Notes under the pieces: generated by a model
Told to the model about the DNA's origin: nothing
Seen by the model: the letters and a program-made list of their open reading frames with translations, nothing else
The model's database searches: none
Assembly: GCA_934316925.1 (NCBI GenBank)
Contig: CAKREC010000002.1
Location: 1 to 64,000, forward strand
Direction of reading: 5' to 3'
Length of the DNA: 64,000 nucleotides
DNA from: an uncultured Eubacterium sp.
GTDB taxonomy: Bacteria; Bacillota; Clostridia; Lachnospirales; Lachnospiraceae
In this document: piece after piece, positions 1-8,683 of the stretch
Layout: the number at the start of each line of letters is the position of its first letter
How positions within the stretch are numbered: the stretch's first letter is position 1
Made by a program: the position numbers and the translations under genes

Positions 1-285
1 GATTATTGCATTGCCAAAGATCACCTTCGGGATTTTCTGACATTGAATCGAATGGAGGTGGAGCCGATGTTGTTATCTGAGGGAACGGTAGAAGAATATG
101 TGGACAGCATGGATCAGGAGATTGAACGGCTGAAAGAAACGGAAAAAGCATTGAAACAGGAACTTTTGGACAGGGACAAAGAGTTAGCTATGATTCAGGA
201 GAAGAATGCTCAATTTGAGAAAATGACAAAGGAGAAAGATGCCCGTATTAAAGAATTAGAGGCTCAGCTGACAGCGAAACAGTAA
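1..285 (+). CDS. C-terminal part of an Rpn/PD-(D/E)XK transposase-like protein (5' truncated by window)
   Basis: The reading frame is open from base 1 and ends at TAA 283-285, so the start lies outside the window. The visible 94 residues begin with a short segment (DYCIAKDHLRDFL) followed by a strongly charged Lys/Glu-rich coiled coil to the C-terminus. The pattern DYCI-x-KD-x-L-x-x-FL followed by an EV segment is what I recall from the C-terminal end of Rpn-family recombination-promoting nuclease proteins, common in Lachnospiraceae. No catalytic part is visible, so the family call is tentative. A hairpin terminator follows about 40 bases downstream. Confidence 0.45.
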   Translation, partial: DYCIAKDHLRDFLTLNRMEVEPMLLSEGTVEEYVDSMDQEIERLKETEKALKQELLDRDKELAMIQEKNAQFEKMTKEKDARIKELEAQLTAKQ

Positions 286-326
286 CCATTGATATAAGTT
301 AAAAACCATGAAACTGCATAAATTCA

Positions 327-370
327 AAAAAGTCTGTCTGACTCGCGTTTGCGGGAGGACAGACTTTTTC
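327..370 (+). terminator. Rho-independent terminator
   Basis: A 12-bp perfect stem (327-338 with 358-369, AAAAAGTCTGTC paired to GACAGACTTTTT) ends in a T run. It follows the CDS ending at 285. The A run on the left means it could also work for the opposite strand. Confidence 0.8.
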
Positions 371-382
371 TTATGAAAGTAA

Positions 383-601
383 TATGTAAAGCGTGTTAAA
401 TCAGGCGAGGAAGCAGAAGCTGAAAGCGAAGAAAAACAACCGAAAAAGGTTACCACTGTTACAGAAGAAATGTTCCAGAAAGATGTGAATAAGGTTATAG
501 AATTGCTTCAGGAAGATGAGATTTCCCTTGACGAAAAGAAGTTAGAGAAATATTATTTTTATATCAGACAGATTGAAAAACTGCTAGGGGGTCACAAATG
601 A
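383..601 (+). pseudogene. Remnant of an unidentified gene, 5' end missing
   Basis: A frame following a stop at 380-382 encodes an acidic and lysine-rich stretch (KSGEEAEAESEEKQPKK) and then a helical segment (MFQKDVNKVIELLQEDE), ending at TGA 599-601. The only in-frame ATG is at 470, with no convincing ribosome site, so this looks like the 3' end of a gene that lost its start. The stop codon sits in a perfect hairpin (GGGGTCA 588-594, TGACCCC 599-605) without a following T run. I do not recognise the family. Confidence 0.35.
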
Positions 602-626
602 CCCCTTGGAAGGGAAGAGAGACTGC

Positions 627-791
627 ATGTACAAGGTACATATAGATTTGGATCAAAAGGCAGCACTGGAAAAGGTGGCAGAGGAACAGCACTGCAAGAT
701 GTCACAGGTGTTTTTTCAGGTCATGCTTGATTATTGTACATGCCTGATCGAGATGGATCATACCGGAATCGAGGTAAAAAATAGAGAATAG
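627..791 (+). CDS. Small hypothetical protein, possibly ribbon-helix-helix-like
   Basis: Encodes 54 residues from ATG 627, chosen because AGGGAAGAGAG lies just upstream; a TTG at 606 is in frame but lacks a ribosome site. It starts MYKVHIDLDQKAALEKVAEEQ, that is, a short beta-like segment followed by two predicted helices, which is compatible with a small DNA-binding or antitoxin-like fold, but no family signature is certain. It lies 23 bases upstream of the CAP-domain gene. The function is unknown. Confidence 0.45.
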   Translation: MYKVHIDLDQKAALEKVAEEQHCKMSQVFFQVMLDYCTCLIEMDHTGIEVKNRE

Positions 792-814
792 CGAAAAGCA
801 TAGGGGGATTTATT

Positions 815-1906
815 ATGATGAAATGGATGAAAAAAGCAGGATGTATGGCATTGGCACTTTCGGTTGTGTTCAGTTTGGCTGAACCGGTTCAAGTGCAGGC
901 TAAAAGCAAGAAAGTAAAGACTACGAATGTCACTTTGATCAAAGGCGAGAATCAGTGTTTTACGTTTCGCAAGTTAAAGATAAAGAAGATCAAGGTAAAA
1001 TACAGCAAAAAAGGAGTTGTAAAAGTAAAGCTTGGAAAAGATCCAAAAGTGGGAAGATTTATCCAGATTGCTAGCAAAAAGAAAGGAACAACACTGGTTA
1101 CGGTAAAGGCTTATACCACAAAAAAGAAATATAAAACACTTAAATACAAGGTAAAGGTAACAACATATCTGGAGATTGCTAATAGCAAGGCTGCAAAACA
1201 AAAAGCCAAGAAAGCGTTTGCGCTACAGAACAAGTACCGGAAAGAAGCGGGAGTGTCTGCTCTGGAGTGGTCGGATGAAATGTATGACTTGGCAAAGATT
1301 CGAGCTAGGGAGATAAAAAAGAATTTTTCGCATTTTGGATCTACTGCGAAAGTTGATTTATTTGGGACAACATTTATAATGGGCGAGAACATTGCTGCTG
1401 GATATAGTTTACCGAATAAGGTTGTTAATGCATGGAAACAAAGCAGCGGTCATTATAAAAATATGATTTCAGATGAATACAAATGTTGTGCTATTGCATG
1501 TTATGATGATTATTGGGTTACGGTTTTTTCATATCAAACTTCTAGTGAACTGATTAACTTGAACAAATTATATGGAAAGATTAAGTTGAGTAGTGTGTCA
1601 GATGTTGAATGGCTTCCGTATGAAAAAAAATATGCACAAATTACAGTTAGAAGATTTAATGAGACTGCAAATACTTATATTACAGGTACTGAATTTTCTA
1701 TATATAATAACGAAAATAAATATGATACGATTAGAAGTTGGGAGTTCAATGGTAGTATGAAAAAAACAGTAACTATGCCAATAATTCAGGGGCAAACATA
1801 TGTGATATATGAGCGCTATGCTCCTAATGGGATTGAAAAGGCAAAAAGAATGGAATTTATACCAAAACCACTTTCAGAGGGAACAAATGAAATTGTATTA
1901 AAATAA
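815..1906 (+). CDS. Secreted CAP/SCP-domain protein with lysine-rich N-terminal domain
   Basis: 363 residues. The start at ATG 815 follows an AGGGGG ribosome site. Residues 1-29 form a signal peptide ending near VQVQAKS. Residues 30-115 are a lysine-rich beta region like the BIG2-type Ig domains of clostridial surface proteins. A CAP (cysteine-rich secretory/PR-1) domain follows: ALQNKYRKEAG, HFG, GENIAAGY, and AWKQSSGHYKNM containing the usual second conserved His. The last 120 residues are an extra beta-rich region of unknown type with lower GC than the N-terminal half, suggesting separate origin. Bacterial CAP proteins are extracellular with mostly undefined function; in Clostridia they often occur with wall proteins. 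Confidence 0.8.
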   Translation: MMKWMKKAGCMALALSVVFSLAEPVQVQAKSKKVKTTNVTLIKGENQCFTFRKLKIKKIKVKYSKKGVVKVKLGKDPKVGRFIQIASKKKGTTLVTVKAYTTKKKYKTLKYKVKVTTYLEIANSKAAKQKAKKAFALQNKYRKEAGVSALEWSDEMYDLAKIRAREIKKNFSHFGSTAKVDLFGTTFIMGENIAAGYSLPNKVVNAWKQSSGHYKNMISDEYKCCAIACYDDYWVTVFSYQTSSELINLNKLYGKIKLSSVSDVEWLPYEKKYAQITVRRFNETANTYITGTEFSIYNNENKYDTIRSWEFNGSMKKTVTMPIIQGQTYVIYERYAPNGIEKAKRMEFIPKPLSEGTNEIVLK

Positions 1907-1912
1907 AACACA

Positions 1913-1936
1913 GAGCCAGGGCAGAAGCCTTGGCTC
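1913..1936 (+). terminator. Weak hairpin after the CAP gene
   Basis: GAGCCAGGG pairs imperfectly with CCTTGGCTC just after the CAP gene stop. No real T run follows, so termination is uncertain. Confidence 0.3.
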
Positions 1937-1958
1937 AATACATATAAAGGGTGATGTC

Positions 1959-2516
1959 ATGGGGAAAGGCTATAAGATTTTAACTAGGGGAAAAAGACTA
2001 AAAATAGAAGCATTACATATGGCCAAACATAGTGCCAGAGAGATTGCAGATATATTGGGGGTGCATCAGAGCACTATTTACCGAGAGTTGAAAAGAGGAA
2101 AGACAGTAAAGAGAAACGGTTCTGATTGGTCAGAGAAAACAATATACAGTGCCGATTTGGCGCAGAACAGAGCGGAAATAAATCAGAAAGAAAAAGGCAG
2201 ACCGTTAAAGATTGGTAATGATTATGCTTTTTTACAATTCGTTGAGAAGCAGATTGTTAAAAACAAATATTCTCCGGCGGTAACACTGGCAGAGATTGAA
2301 CGACAGCATTTGAAATTTGATACTAAGATTTGTCTGACTACACTATATAATTATATAAAAAAAGGGGTATTTCTAAATATAACTATGGCTGAATGTCCAT
2401 ATCATAAGATGAAGAACAAACAAAAGAAATACCGGGTACAGAAAAAGGCGAGTAAAGGAACCAGTTTTGATGATATGACAACTGGAAAGGCATTTCTAAA
2501 TGTGGTTATAAGATAA
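1959..2516 (+). pseudogene. IS30-family transposase, truncated (DDE domain lost)
   Basis: The frame gives 185 residues, about half of an IS30-type transposase. Residues 1-50 contain the N-terminal helix-turn-helix (AREIADILGVHQSTIYRELKRG) that is diagnostic of the family. Residues 60-150 match the central region up to KKYRVQKKASKGTSF. Where the GHWE-x-D start of the DDE catalytic core should follow, the reading frame runs into unrelated codons and a stop at 2514-2516. The element cannot make an active transposase. An internal deletion joining the N-terminal part to the element's tail is the simplest explanation. Confidence 0.8.
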
Positions 2517-2644
2517 AGAAAACTGAGGGTGGAATGAAGGGTTGTGGCAAATGTTCGCAGCTCATTCCTATGGATTCCAGCAATTCCGTGGAAAACAAAA
2601 AAAGTGCCAACGAACACTTGCTACAAACAATGCGGTTGCAACAG
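2517..2644 (+). mobile_element. Residual tail of the IS30-like element
   Basis: This 128-base stretch has no credible gene. It holds an inverted repeat (GGAATGA near 2532 and TCATTCC near 2564) and lies between the broken transposase frame and a clean promoter for the next gene. It is probably the right end of the insertion sequence; the exact terminal repeat could not be defined. Confidence 0.35.
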
Positions 2645-2673
2645 TTGTATAATCCATAACTTTCTGCTATAAT
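2645..2673 (+). promoter_or_regulatory. Sigma-A promoter for the LCP-like gene
   Basis: TTGTAT (2645-2650), a 17-base spacer and TATAAT (2668-2673). It lies 45 bases upstream of the chosen start at 2719. Confidence 0.7.
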
Positions 2674-2718
2674 ATAATGACATGTATAAAAAAGAGGATA
2701 GAGATTACGGAGGACAAA

Positions 2719-3834
2719 ATGAAAAAACGCAGTGTTGCTAAGATCATTTTTACCTGTTTTTTTAAGACGTTAGGAATCATTGCTTTGCTGGCGGCAGCAG
2801 GAGTGCTGGGATATTATCTCACGATGTTGTACTATCGTCAGACAGCAAGAACAGAGCGGAGTACAACATATAAACATGTCATTGATGTAAATGCAGGAAA
2901 TGAATCGGCAAATCTGATTTATTGCTATGATGCAAAATCAAAGAAGATCAAGACTATGGTGCTGGAGCTTCTGGACAAGTCGTCCTCCAATCTTGCGTAT
3001 ATTACCGTGCCGGCAGACACCAAGATCACGATGAGTGCTTCGACGTATGAAGAACTGTTACAGGTAAGCCAGAAAGTGCCGCAGGTGGCCGTTATGTCAG
3101 AGATCAACGAGTATTTTTCCGGGGATGTGGCATATGAGTATGGCATCAAGATCCTGCAGGAAGAGTGGAATGTGGACATTGGCTACTTTACCGCAATTTC
3201 TTCGGATAAATTTGACCAGTATTTCGAAAATGCAGGGACAAAGAAAAAGCCAAAATACACGTTGAGCCAGACCTTGATCGGCAAGATGAAAGCCTGCAAG
3301 GATGCAAAGGCAATGAGCAAACTGATGAAAAACAGCTGGGACGATATGATCTCAGATCTTACGTTGAGTCAGAAACAGGGATACGCGGAGGCTTTTCAGA
3401 AAGTTAATACAGAATATATCCGTACTTACCGGGTAAAAGGAACCCAGTCGACGGATGGATTTTTGCTGGACAACAAGAAAAACACCAGTCTGGTAAATAA
3501 GATATGGGAATCAGAACCATTCTCCGGCAAGCAGGGAGAGACAAGCCTTACGACGGATATTACCAAGTATAAAGTACAGGTTACCAATGGAACGGGGATT
3601 GATGGTCTGGCTTCTGCTTATCAGGAAAAACTGAAGGCACAGGGATGGAATGTGATCGGAGTTGGCAATTATCAGGGAATCAAACAGACGTCGACTACGA
3701 TTTATACAAAGAATAAAGCAGCGGCAAAAGAGCTGAAGAGCTTTTTCAAAAATGCCTCGATTGTGAAACAGGAGGAAATGACAAATGGGGCAGATATTGA
3801 GATTTTATTGGGGACAGAAGATGCACTGAACTAA
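2719..3834 (+). CDS. LCP-like membrane protein with LytR C-terminal domain
   Basis: 371 residues from ATG 2719, placed after GGAGGACAAA; an ATG at 2677 is in frame but overlaps the promoter. One N-terminal membrane helix (about residues 9-36) is followed by an extracellular LCP-like fold (residues about 50-240): NLIYCYDAKSKKIKTM, YITVPADTKI, and EEWNVDIGYFTAIS match conserved LCP positions. The C-terminal 100 residues (VTNGTGIDGLA...) are a LytR_C domain. LCP enzymes attach wall polymers to peptidoglycan and need arginines; the PRD motif is PAD here (98-100), so catalysis is doubtful. Upstream of a WecG/TagA-like gene, which supports a role in envelope polymer handling. Confidence 0.65.
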   Translation: MKKRSVAKIIFTCFFKTLGIIALLAAAGVLGYYLTMLYYRQTARTERSTTYKHVIDVNAGNESANLIYCYDAKSKKIKTMVLELLDKSSSNLAYITVPADTKITMSASTYEELLQVSQKVPQVAVMSEINEYFSGDVAYEYGIKILQEEWNVDIGYFTAISSDKFDQYFENAGTKKKPKYTLSQTLIGKMKACKDAKAMSKLMKNSWDDMISDLTLSQKQGYAEAFQKVNTEYIRTYRVKGTQSTDGFLLDNKKNTSLVNKIWESEPFSGKQGETSLTTDITKYKVQVTNGTGIDGLASAYQEKLKAQGWNVIGVGNYQGIKQTSTTIYTKNKAAAKELKSFFKNASIVKQEEMTNGADIEILLGTEDALN

Positions 3835-3890
3835 TTTGGCGTTATATTTATTTTTGTGGGAGCGAAAATGAATGGAAGAAGGTGACTCAC

Positions 3891-4628
3891 ATGGGGACCA
3901 GAGTGAAGATTATGGGGTTGGAAGTGGATCTTTTGACACAGGAAACACTGGAACATGAGATTGCAGGGTATCTCGCTAATGACTACCTGAATGTTGTGCA
4001 TATGATATCGCTGGATTATATTGATACCTATGATGAGAATGAACTAGTGCAAAATGAATTAAAAGAAGCGGATATGGTACTTCCGGGGGAACGGGCGATC
4101 TTATCTGCTCATCATGTGGATGTATTGGAAACCGGTGGCATGGCAGTGAATTATCAATCGGTGTTTGCCCTTGTCGAACCGTTAGAATTAGCAGAGCGTT
4201 CGTTCTATTTTATACTTCGCAATGAAAAAGAAGCAAAAACGGTCAGCTCTTATTGGAACCGTCATTTTCCGAAAGAAAAAAATCTCGGAGTCTGTATTGC
4301 CACCGATGATACCACAGAAGAGAGCATTGTCAATGATATTAATATGAAACTTCCCGACATTGTGGTATTGTCCATGGACAGTACACAGCAGGAGGAGTGG
4401 ATCTCACGAAATAAGGCAAGATTGAATGCGAAACTGTGTCTTGTGTGCGGCAGTATCATGCCAATGATCCTGAAAGAAAATGTACATGTTCCCGTTGTGC
4501 TCCGCAGACTTCATCTTGGCGGGTTTTATCGCATGTTTGTGCGTTTTCCATACACGCATTTTTTCAGAAGACGAATATTTAAACAAAAAATGGAGGACTA
4601 TATTACTAAGAAAAAACTGGAAAGGTAA
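3891..4628 (+). CDS. WecG/TagA/CpsF-like glycosyltransferase homologue, motif-degenerate
   Basis: 245 residues. ATG 3891 is preferred (GAAGAAGG eight bases upstream); GTG 3882 overlaps that site. The overall pattern is GT26-like: VKIMGLEVDLLTQETLEHEI at the N-terminus, NVVHMISLDYI, then a central Rossmann-like half with LPDIVVLSMDSTQQEEWI, a glycine-rich turn and a basic C-terminus (RRLHLGGFYRMFVRFP) expected to bind membrane. The family's AD-x-x-x-x-DG motif reads ADMVLPGERA (60-69), so the usual Asp-Gly is lost. It may be a divergent enzyme or a non-catalytic relative. TagA-type enzymes make wall teichoic acid linkage units, which fits the LCP-like neighbour. Confidence 0.6.
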   Translation: MGTRVKIMGLEVDLLTQETLEHEIAGYLANDYLNVVHMISLDYIDTYDENELVQNELKEADMVLPGERAILSAHHVDVLETGGMAVNYQSVFALVEPLELAERSFYFILRNEKEAKTVSSYWNRHFPKEKNLGVCIATDDTTEESIVNDINMKLPDIVVLSMDSTQQEEWISRNKARLNAKLCLVCGSIMPMILKENVHVPVVLRRLHLGGFYRMFVRFPYTHFFRRRIFKQKMEDYITKKKLER

Positions 4629-4636
4629 TATAGGAC

Positions 4637-5470
4637 ATGAAAAAGACGATGAGTTCCTACATCCTGCTGGTGGTAGGAACTTTTTTTATGGCAATGGGAG
4701 TTCGTTTCATATATGAGCCAATGTCGATGGTAACCGGAGGCTTTTCCGGTGCGGGCATTATTATAGGAAAGTTTTTACCGGTTCCACTTGGATTGATCAC
4801 CTTTGTGTTAAATCTTCCCTTATTCTTACTGGCAAAAAAAGAGTTTGGAAGTGCCTTCTTAAGAAAAACGCTGTTTGCGACGGTATTCTTTTCCGCTTTT
4901 CTGGAATTGTTGCCGGCTTTACAGGCAGGAGGCGAAGATTATCTGATGGCGGCACTGGTAGGTGGCACTTTAAATGGAGCAGGACTTGGCATTGTGATGT
5001 CGCAACGGGCGTCTACGGGTGGTTCGGATCTTCTCAGTTCGCTGATCCATCACTGGTTCCCTAACATAAAAGCGTCCACAGCGCTGGCGCTGATCGATGG
5101 CGTGATCGTCGGCGCGGGCATGCTGGTTTTTGGAGCCTCTGTGGGAATGTACTCGGTTGTGGCTGTTTTTGTTACCTCAAAAGTCATCGATCGTATGATC
5201 GAGGGATTATCGTTTGCAAAAATGCTCTATATTATATCCGGGAAGCCGGAAGAGATCGCAGAAGGGATCATGCGGAAAATGGATCGAGGAGTGACGTCAT
5301 TGCAGGGAAGAGGAATGTATTCGGGAGCAGACAGGCAGGTTCTTTTGTGTGCGGTATCGAGAAAAGAATTGGTTCCAGTTCTTCAGATGGTGCGTAATAT
5401 GGATGAGAGAGCGTTCGTGATCATATCTGATGCGAGAGAGGTTATGGGAGAGGGATTTGATGGAAAATAA
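4637..5470 (+). CDS. YitT-family membrane protein (DUF161/DUF2179)
   Basis: 277 residues, starting 8 bases after the WecG-like stop. About five to six membrane helices fill residues 5-190 (for example YILLVVGTFFMAMGVRFIY and ALIDGVIVGAGMLVFGAS), with the family's glycine-rich GGFSGAGIIIG and QRASTGGSDLL segments. The soluble C-terminal domain (about 195-277, ending with FVIISDAREVMGEGF) is DUF2179. YitT proteins are widespread in Firmicutes, and their transport function is not settled. Length is normal for the family. Confidence 0.85.
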   Translation: MKKTMSSYILLVVGTFFMAMGVRFIYEPMSMVTGGFSGAGIIIGKFLPVPLGLITFVLNLPLFLLAKKEFGSAFLRKTLFATVFFSAFLELLPALQAGGEDYLMAALVGGTLNGAGLGIVMSQRASTGGSDLLSSLIHHWFPNIKASTALALIDGVIVGAGMLVFGASVGMYSVVAVFVTSKVIDRMIEGLSFAKMLYIISGKPEEIAEGIMRKMDRGVTSLQGRGMYSGADRQVLLCAVSRKELVPVLQMVRNMDERAFVIISDAREVMGEGFDGK

Positions 5471-5615
5471 AAAATGTTAATGATGTTATGCAATTTACAC
5501 AAAAGTTCAAGTCATTCTTTATGGAAATTGAATATAGAGTTTTTGGGACAAATAGTATATACTAACCTTTAGATGTTTTTAGCAAACAATTTAATTTTTC
5601 CAGGAGGAACATAAA

Positions 5616-6728
5616 ATGGCAAGTTTATCACTAAAGAACATTAACAAAGTTTATCCAAACGGCTTCCACGCTGTAAAGGATTTCAACTTAGAGATTGAAG
5701 ACAAAGAGTTTATCATTTTCGTAGGACCATCTGGATGTGGTAAGTCTACTACACTTCGTATGATCGCTGGTCTGGAAGAGATTTCCAGCGGTGAGCTTTG
5801 GATTGATGACAAACTCGTAAATGACGTAGAGCCAAAAGATCGTGATATCGCGATGGTATTCCAGAACTACGCTCTGTACCCACATATGTCAGTATATGAC
5901 AACATGGCATTCGGTTTGAAACTGAGAAAGACTCCAAAAGATCAGATCGATCGTCTTGTACATGAAGCAGCTAAGATCCTTGACCTTGAGCATTTGTTAG
6001 ACCGTAAACCAAAGGCTTTGTCCGGTGGTCAGAGACAGCGTGTTGCTATGGGTCGTGCTATCGTTCGTAACCCTAAAGTATTCTTGATGGATGAGCCTTT
6101 GTCCAACTTGGATGCAAAACTTCGTGTTCAGATGCGTGTTGAGATTTCCAAATTACATCAGAGACTTGAGACAACGATCATCTACGTAACACATGACCAG
6201 ACAGAGGCGTTGACACTTGGTACTCGTATCGTTGTTATGAAAGACGGTGTTGTACAGCAGGTATCCAGCCCATTGGATCTGTATATGAGACCAGACAACA
6301 AGTTCGTTGCTGGATTTATCGGATCTCCACAGATGAACTTCATCGATGCAAAAGTTGTTTCATCTGGTTCTGATATCCTTCTTTCCTTTGGTACAAACAG
6401 CATTAAGCTTCCAGAGAACAAAGCAAAAGTTTTGATTGAAAAAGGATACAAAGACAAAGTTGTTACATTTGGTATTCGTCCAGAAGATATCAAAGATGAA
6501 GAGATGTTTATCAGCAGCTCTCCTGACACTGCTTTAGAGGCTACTGTTAAGGTTTATGAGATGCTTGGTGCAGAAGTATTCTTATACTTCACTGTAGACA
6601 ACTTTGATATTACTGTTCGTGTAAATCCACGTACAACTGCTCGTCCAGGAGATACGATCAAGATTGCGATCGACGGATCTAAGATTCACTTGTTCGACAA
6701 AGAAACTGAAGAGACTATTTGCAACTAA
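5616..6728 (+). CDS. msmX: Sugar ABC transporter ATP-binding protein, UgpC/MsmX/MalK type
   Basis: 370 residues with an AGGAGG site upstream. Walker A GPSGCGKST (37-45), Q-loop QNYALYPHM, signature LSGGQRQR (about 135), Walker B VFLMDEPLSNLD and switch THDQTEA are all present. A C-terminal OB/TOBE regulatory region (about 235-370) marks the MalK/UgpC/MsmX group. No permease or binding protein is nearby, so this is probably the shared ATPase that powers several carbohydrate (CUT1) importers, as MsmX does in Bacillus. CGT, GGT and AAC codons are frequent, suggesting high expression. A strong terminator follows, so it is likely a single-gene transcript. Confidence 0.85.
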   Translation: MASLSLKNINKVYPNGFHAVKDFNLEIEDKEFIIFVGPSGCGKSTTLRMIAGLEEISSGELWIDDKLVNDVEPKDRDIAMVFQNYALYPHMSVYDNMAFGLKLRKTPKDQIDRLVHEAAKILDLEHLLDRKPKALSGGQRQRVAMGRAIVRNPKVFLMDEPLSNLDAKLRVQMRVEISKLHQRLETTIIYVTHDQTEALTLGTRIVVMKDGVVQQVSSPLDLYMRPDNKFVAGFIGSPQMNFIDAKVVSSGSDILLSFGTNSIKLPENKAKVLIEKGYKDKVVTFGIRPEDIKDEEMFISSSPDTALEATVKVYEMLGAEVFLYFTVDNFDITVRVNPRTTARPGDTIKIAIDGSKIHLFDKETEETICN

Positions 6729-6753
6729 GATATAGTTTGAGTTGCTTGAAAAG

Positions 6754-6794
6754 ACCCAGAGGCTTGTATTTGCAGACCTCTGGGTTCTTTACTT
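6754..6794 (+). terminator. Rho-independent terminator of the msmX-like gene
   Basis: ACCCAGAGG (6754-6762) pairs with CCTCTGGGT (6777-6785), followed by TCTTTACTTTT. Confidence 0.8.
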
Positions 6795-6857
6795 TTCCGG
6801 GAAAAAATGCTAGAATAACGGAGATGGAGTTTACAAAGAGAAGCAGGAGGTATTATC

Positions 6858-7946
6858 GTGATATCAAATCAGATTTTACAGACGACCCTGGATGGGGTAA
6901 ATGGAATTACGAAATTAGATATGGCTGTGCTGGACACAGAGGGAAATGTATTAGCTGAGACAACGATCGGAAGCATTCAGATGGATGATAATGTAAAAGC
7001 TTTTGTAGAATCTCCTGCGGACAGCCAGGTATTGCAGGGACATCAATTTTTTAAAGTATATGAAGAAAATCAGTTGGAATATGTAGTGATCGTGAAAGGA
7101 TCTTCTGAGGATGCTTATACGATCGGCAAGATTGTAGTATTCCAGATACAGAGCCTTTTGGTGGCTTATAAAGAAAGATATGATAAAGATAACTTTATCA
7201 AGAATCTGTTGTTGGACAACCTGCTTTTAGTCGATATTTTCAACCGGGCAAAAAAGCTGCACATTGAATTGAGTGCACGCCGTGTTGTTTATATTATTGA
7301 GACAAGCAAGGAAAAAGATACCGGAGCACTGGAGACTGTGAGAAGTCTGTTTGCCGGTGGCATGAAGGACTTTATTACAGCAGTAGATGAGAAAAATATT
7401 ATTTTGGTGAAAGAATTGGCGCCAAATGAGACATACGAGGATCTGGACAAGACTGCACAGGTGATCGTTGATATGCTGAACACGGAGGCGATGGCGAGTG
7501 TACATGTGGCATACGGCACGATCGTGGAGGAGATCAAAGACGTATCCCGCTCTTATAAAGAGGCAAAGATGGCGTTGGATGTCGGCAAAATTTTCTACAA
7601 TGATCACCGGGTTATGGCGTACAGCAACCTGGGCATTGGCCGTCTGATCTATCAATTGCCACTGCCATTGTGCAAGATGTTTATCCAGGAGATATTTGGA
7701 GAGAATACGCCGGATCAGTTCGATGAAGAGACGTTGACTACGATCAACAAGTTCTTTGAGAACAATCTGAATGTGTCAGAGACTTCACGCCAGTTATACA
7801 TTCATCGAAATACACTGGTATATCGTTTGGACAAACTGCAGAAGAGCACAGGACTGGATCTGCGTATTTTTGAAGATGCGATCACGTTCCGGATTGCTCT
7901 TATGGTTGTGAAATATATGGATTATCTGGAAAAGATGGAGTATTAA
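6858..7946 (+). CDS. CdaR/PucR-type transcriptional regulator
   Basis: 362 residues from GTG 6858 with AGGAGG eight bases upstream. Residues 1-130 resemble the sugar-diacid recognition domain of CdaR proteins (LQTTLDGVNGITKLDMAVLDTEG). The middle is a GGDEF-related regulatory region, and the C-terminus (about 295-355) is the PucR-type helix-turn-helix with FFENNLNVSETSRQLYIHRN. Proteins of this class are usually activators of carbon-source genes. It sits right after the multi-sugar ATPase and just before ftsE, so its target cannot be read from context. Confidence 0.75.
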   Translation: MISNQILQTTLDGVNGITKLDMAVLDTEGNVLAETTIGSIQMDDNVKAFVESPADSQVLQGHQFFKVYEENQLEYVVIVKGSSEDAYTIGKIVVFQIQSLLVAYKERYDKDNFIKNLLLDNLLLVDIFNRAKKLHIELSARRVVYIIETSKEKDTGALETVRSLFAGGMKDFITAVDEKNIILVKELAPNETYEDLDKTAQVIVDMLNTEAMASVHVAYGTIVEEIKDVSRSYKEAKMALDVGKIFYNDHRVMAYSNLGIGRLIYQLPLPLCKMFIQEIFGENTPDQFDEETLTTINKFFENNLNVSETSRQLYIHRNTLVYRLDKLQKSTGLDLRIFEDAITFRIALMVVKYMDYLEKMEY

Positions 7947-7966
7947 GAAAAGGTTGAGGTGCAAAG

Positions 7967-8683
7967 ATGGAGACATCAGTAAAAAATATACCGATTATTG
8001 CCTTGGATCATATTAGCAAACAATATTCTACCGGAGTAGATGCGTTGGAGGATATTTCCCTGCGCATCGAAAAAGGTGAGTTTGTATTTATTGTGGGTAA
8101 AAGTGGATCGGGAAAGTCCACTTTTATTAAATTGCTTTTAAAAGAACTGGATCCATCGGAAGGCAAGCTGTATGTGGGGGGAAGACAGGTCACAAATTTA
8201 AAACGCAAACAAGTTTCTCTGTATCGCAGAAAGATTGGTGTTGTATTTCAGGATTTCCGTCTTTTGAAAAACAAAACTGTTTATGAAAACGTAGCGTTCG
8301 CGCAGCAGATCATTGGTATGGGTAAGCGCGATACACAGAGAAATGTATCGATCATTTTAGAAACAGTGGGATTAAAGGGGAAAGAAAATGCGTATCCCGG
8401 GGAACTTTCTGGTGGAGAGCAGCAACGAGTTGCCATTGCCAGAGCCCTTGTAAATCAGCCGGTTATTTTGCTGGCGGATGAGCCTACCGGAAATCTGGAT
8501 CCGGAAACCGCATGGGATATTATGAATCTGCTTTCCGAGGTCAATAAACTTGGCACTACAGTTGTAGTAGTAACGCACAACAACGATGTTGTTGATATTA
8601 TGCAAAAGCGCGTGATCACATTGGACAGTGGAAAACTGATACGCGATGAACAAAAAGGTGGATACATGTATGAAGACCATTAA
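7967..8683 (+). CDS. ftsE: Cell-division ABC ATPase FtsE
   Basis: 238 residues. Walker A GKSGSGKST (44-52), Q-loop VFQDFRLL, signature LSGGEQQRVAIARAL and Walker B ILLADEPTGNLD are present. With FtsX it forms a membrane complex that uses ATP to activate a murein hydrolase outside the cell. The 5' end carries a short extra segment (METSVKNIPI) before the core, which is common in Clostridia. The gene overlaps ftsX by 14 bases, indicating translational coupling, and the hydrolase that the complex should control is the next gene. Confidence 0.92.
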   Translation: METSVKNIPIIALDHISKQYSTGVDALEDISLRIEKGEFVFIVGKSGSGKSTFIKLLLKELDPSEGKLYVGGRQVTNLKRKQVSLYRRKIGVVFQDFRLLKNKTVYENVAFAQQIIGMGKRDTQRNVSIILETVGLKGKENAYPGELSGGEQQRVAIARALVNQPVILLADEPTGNLDPETAWDIMNLLSEVNKLGTTVVVVTHNNDVVDIMQKRVITLDSGKLIRDEQKGGYMYEDH

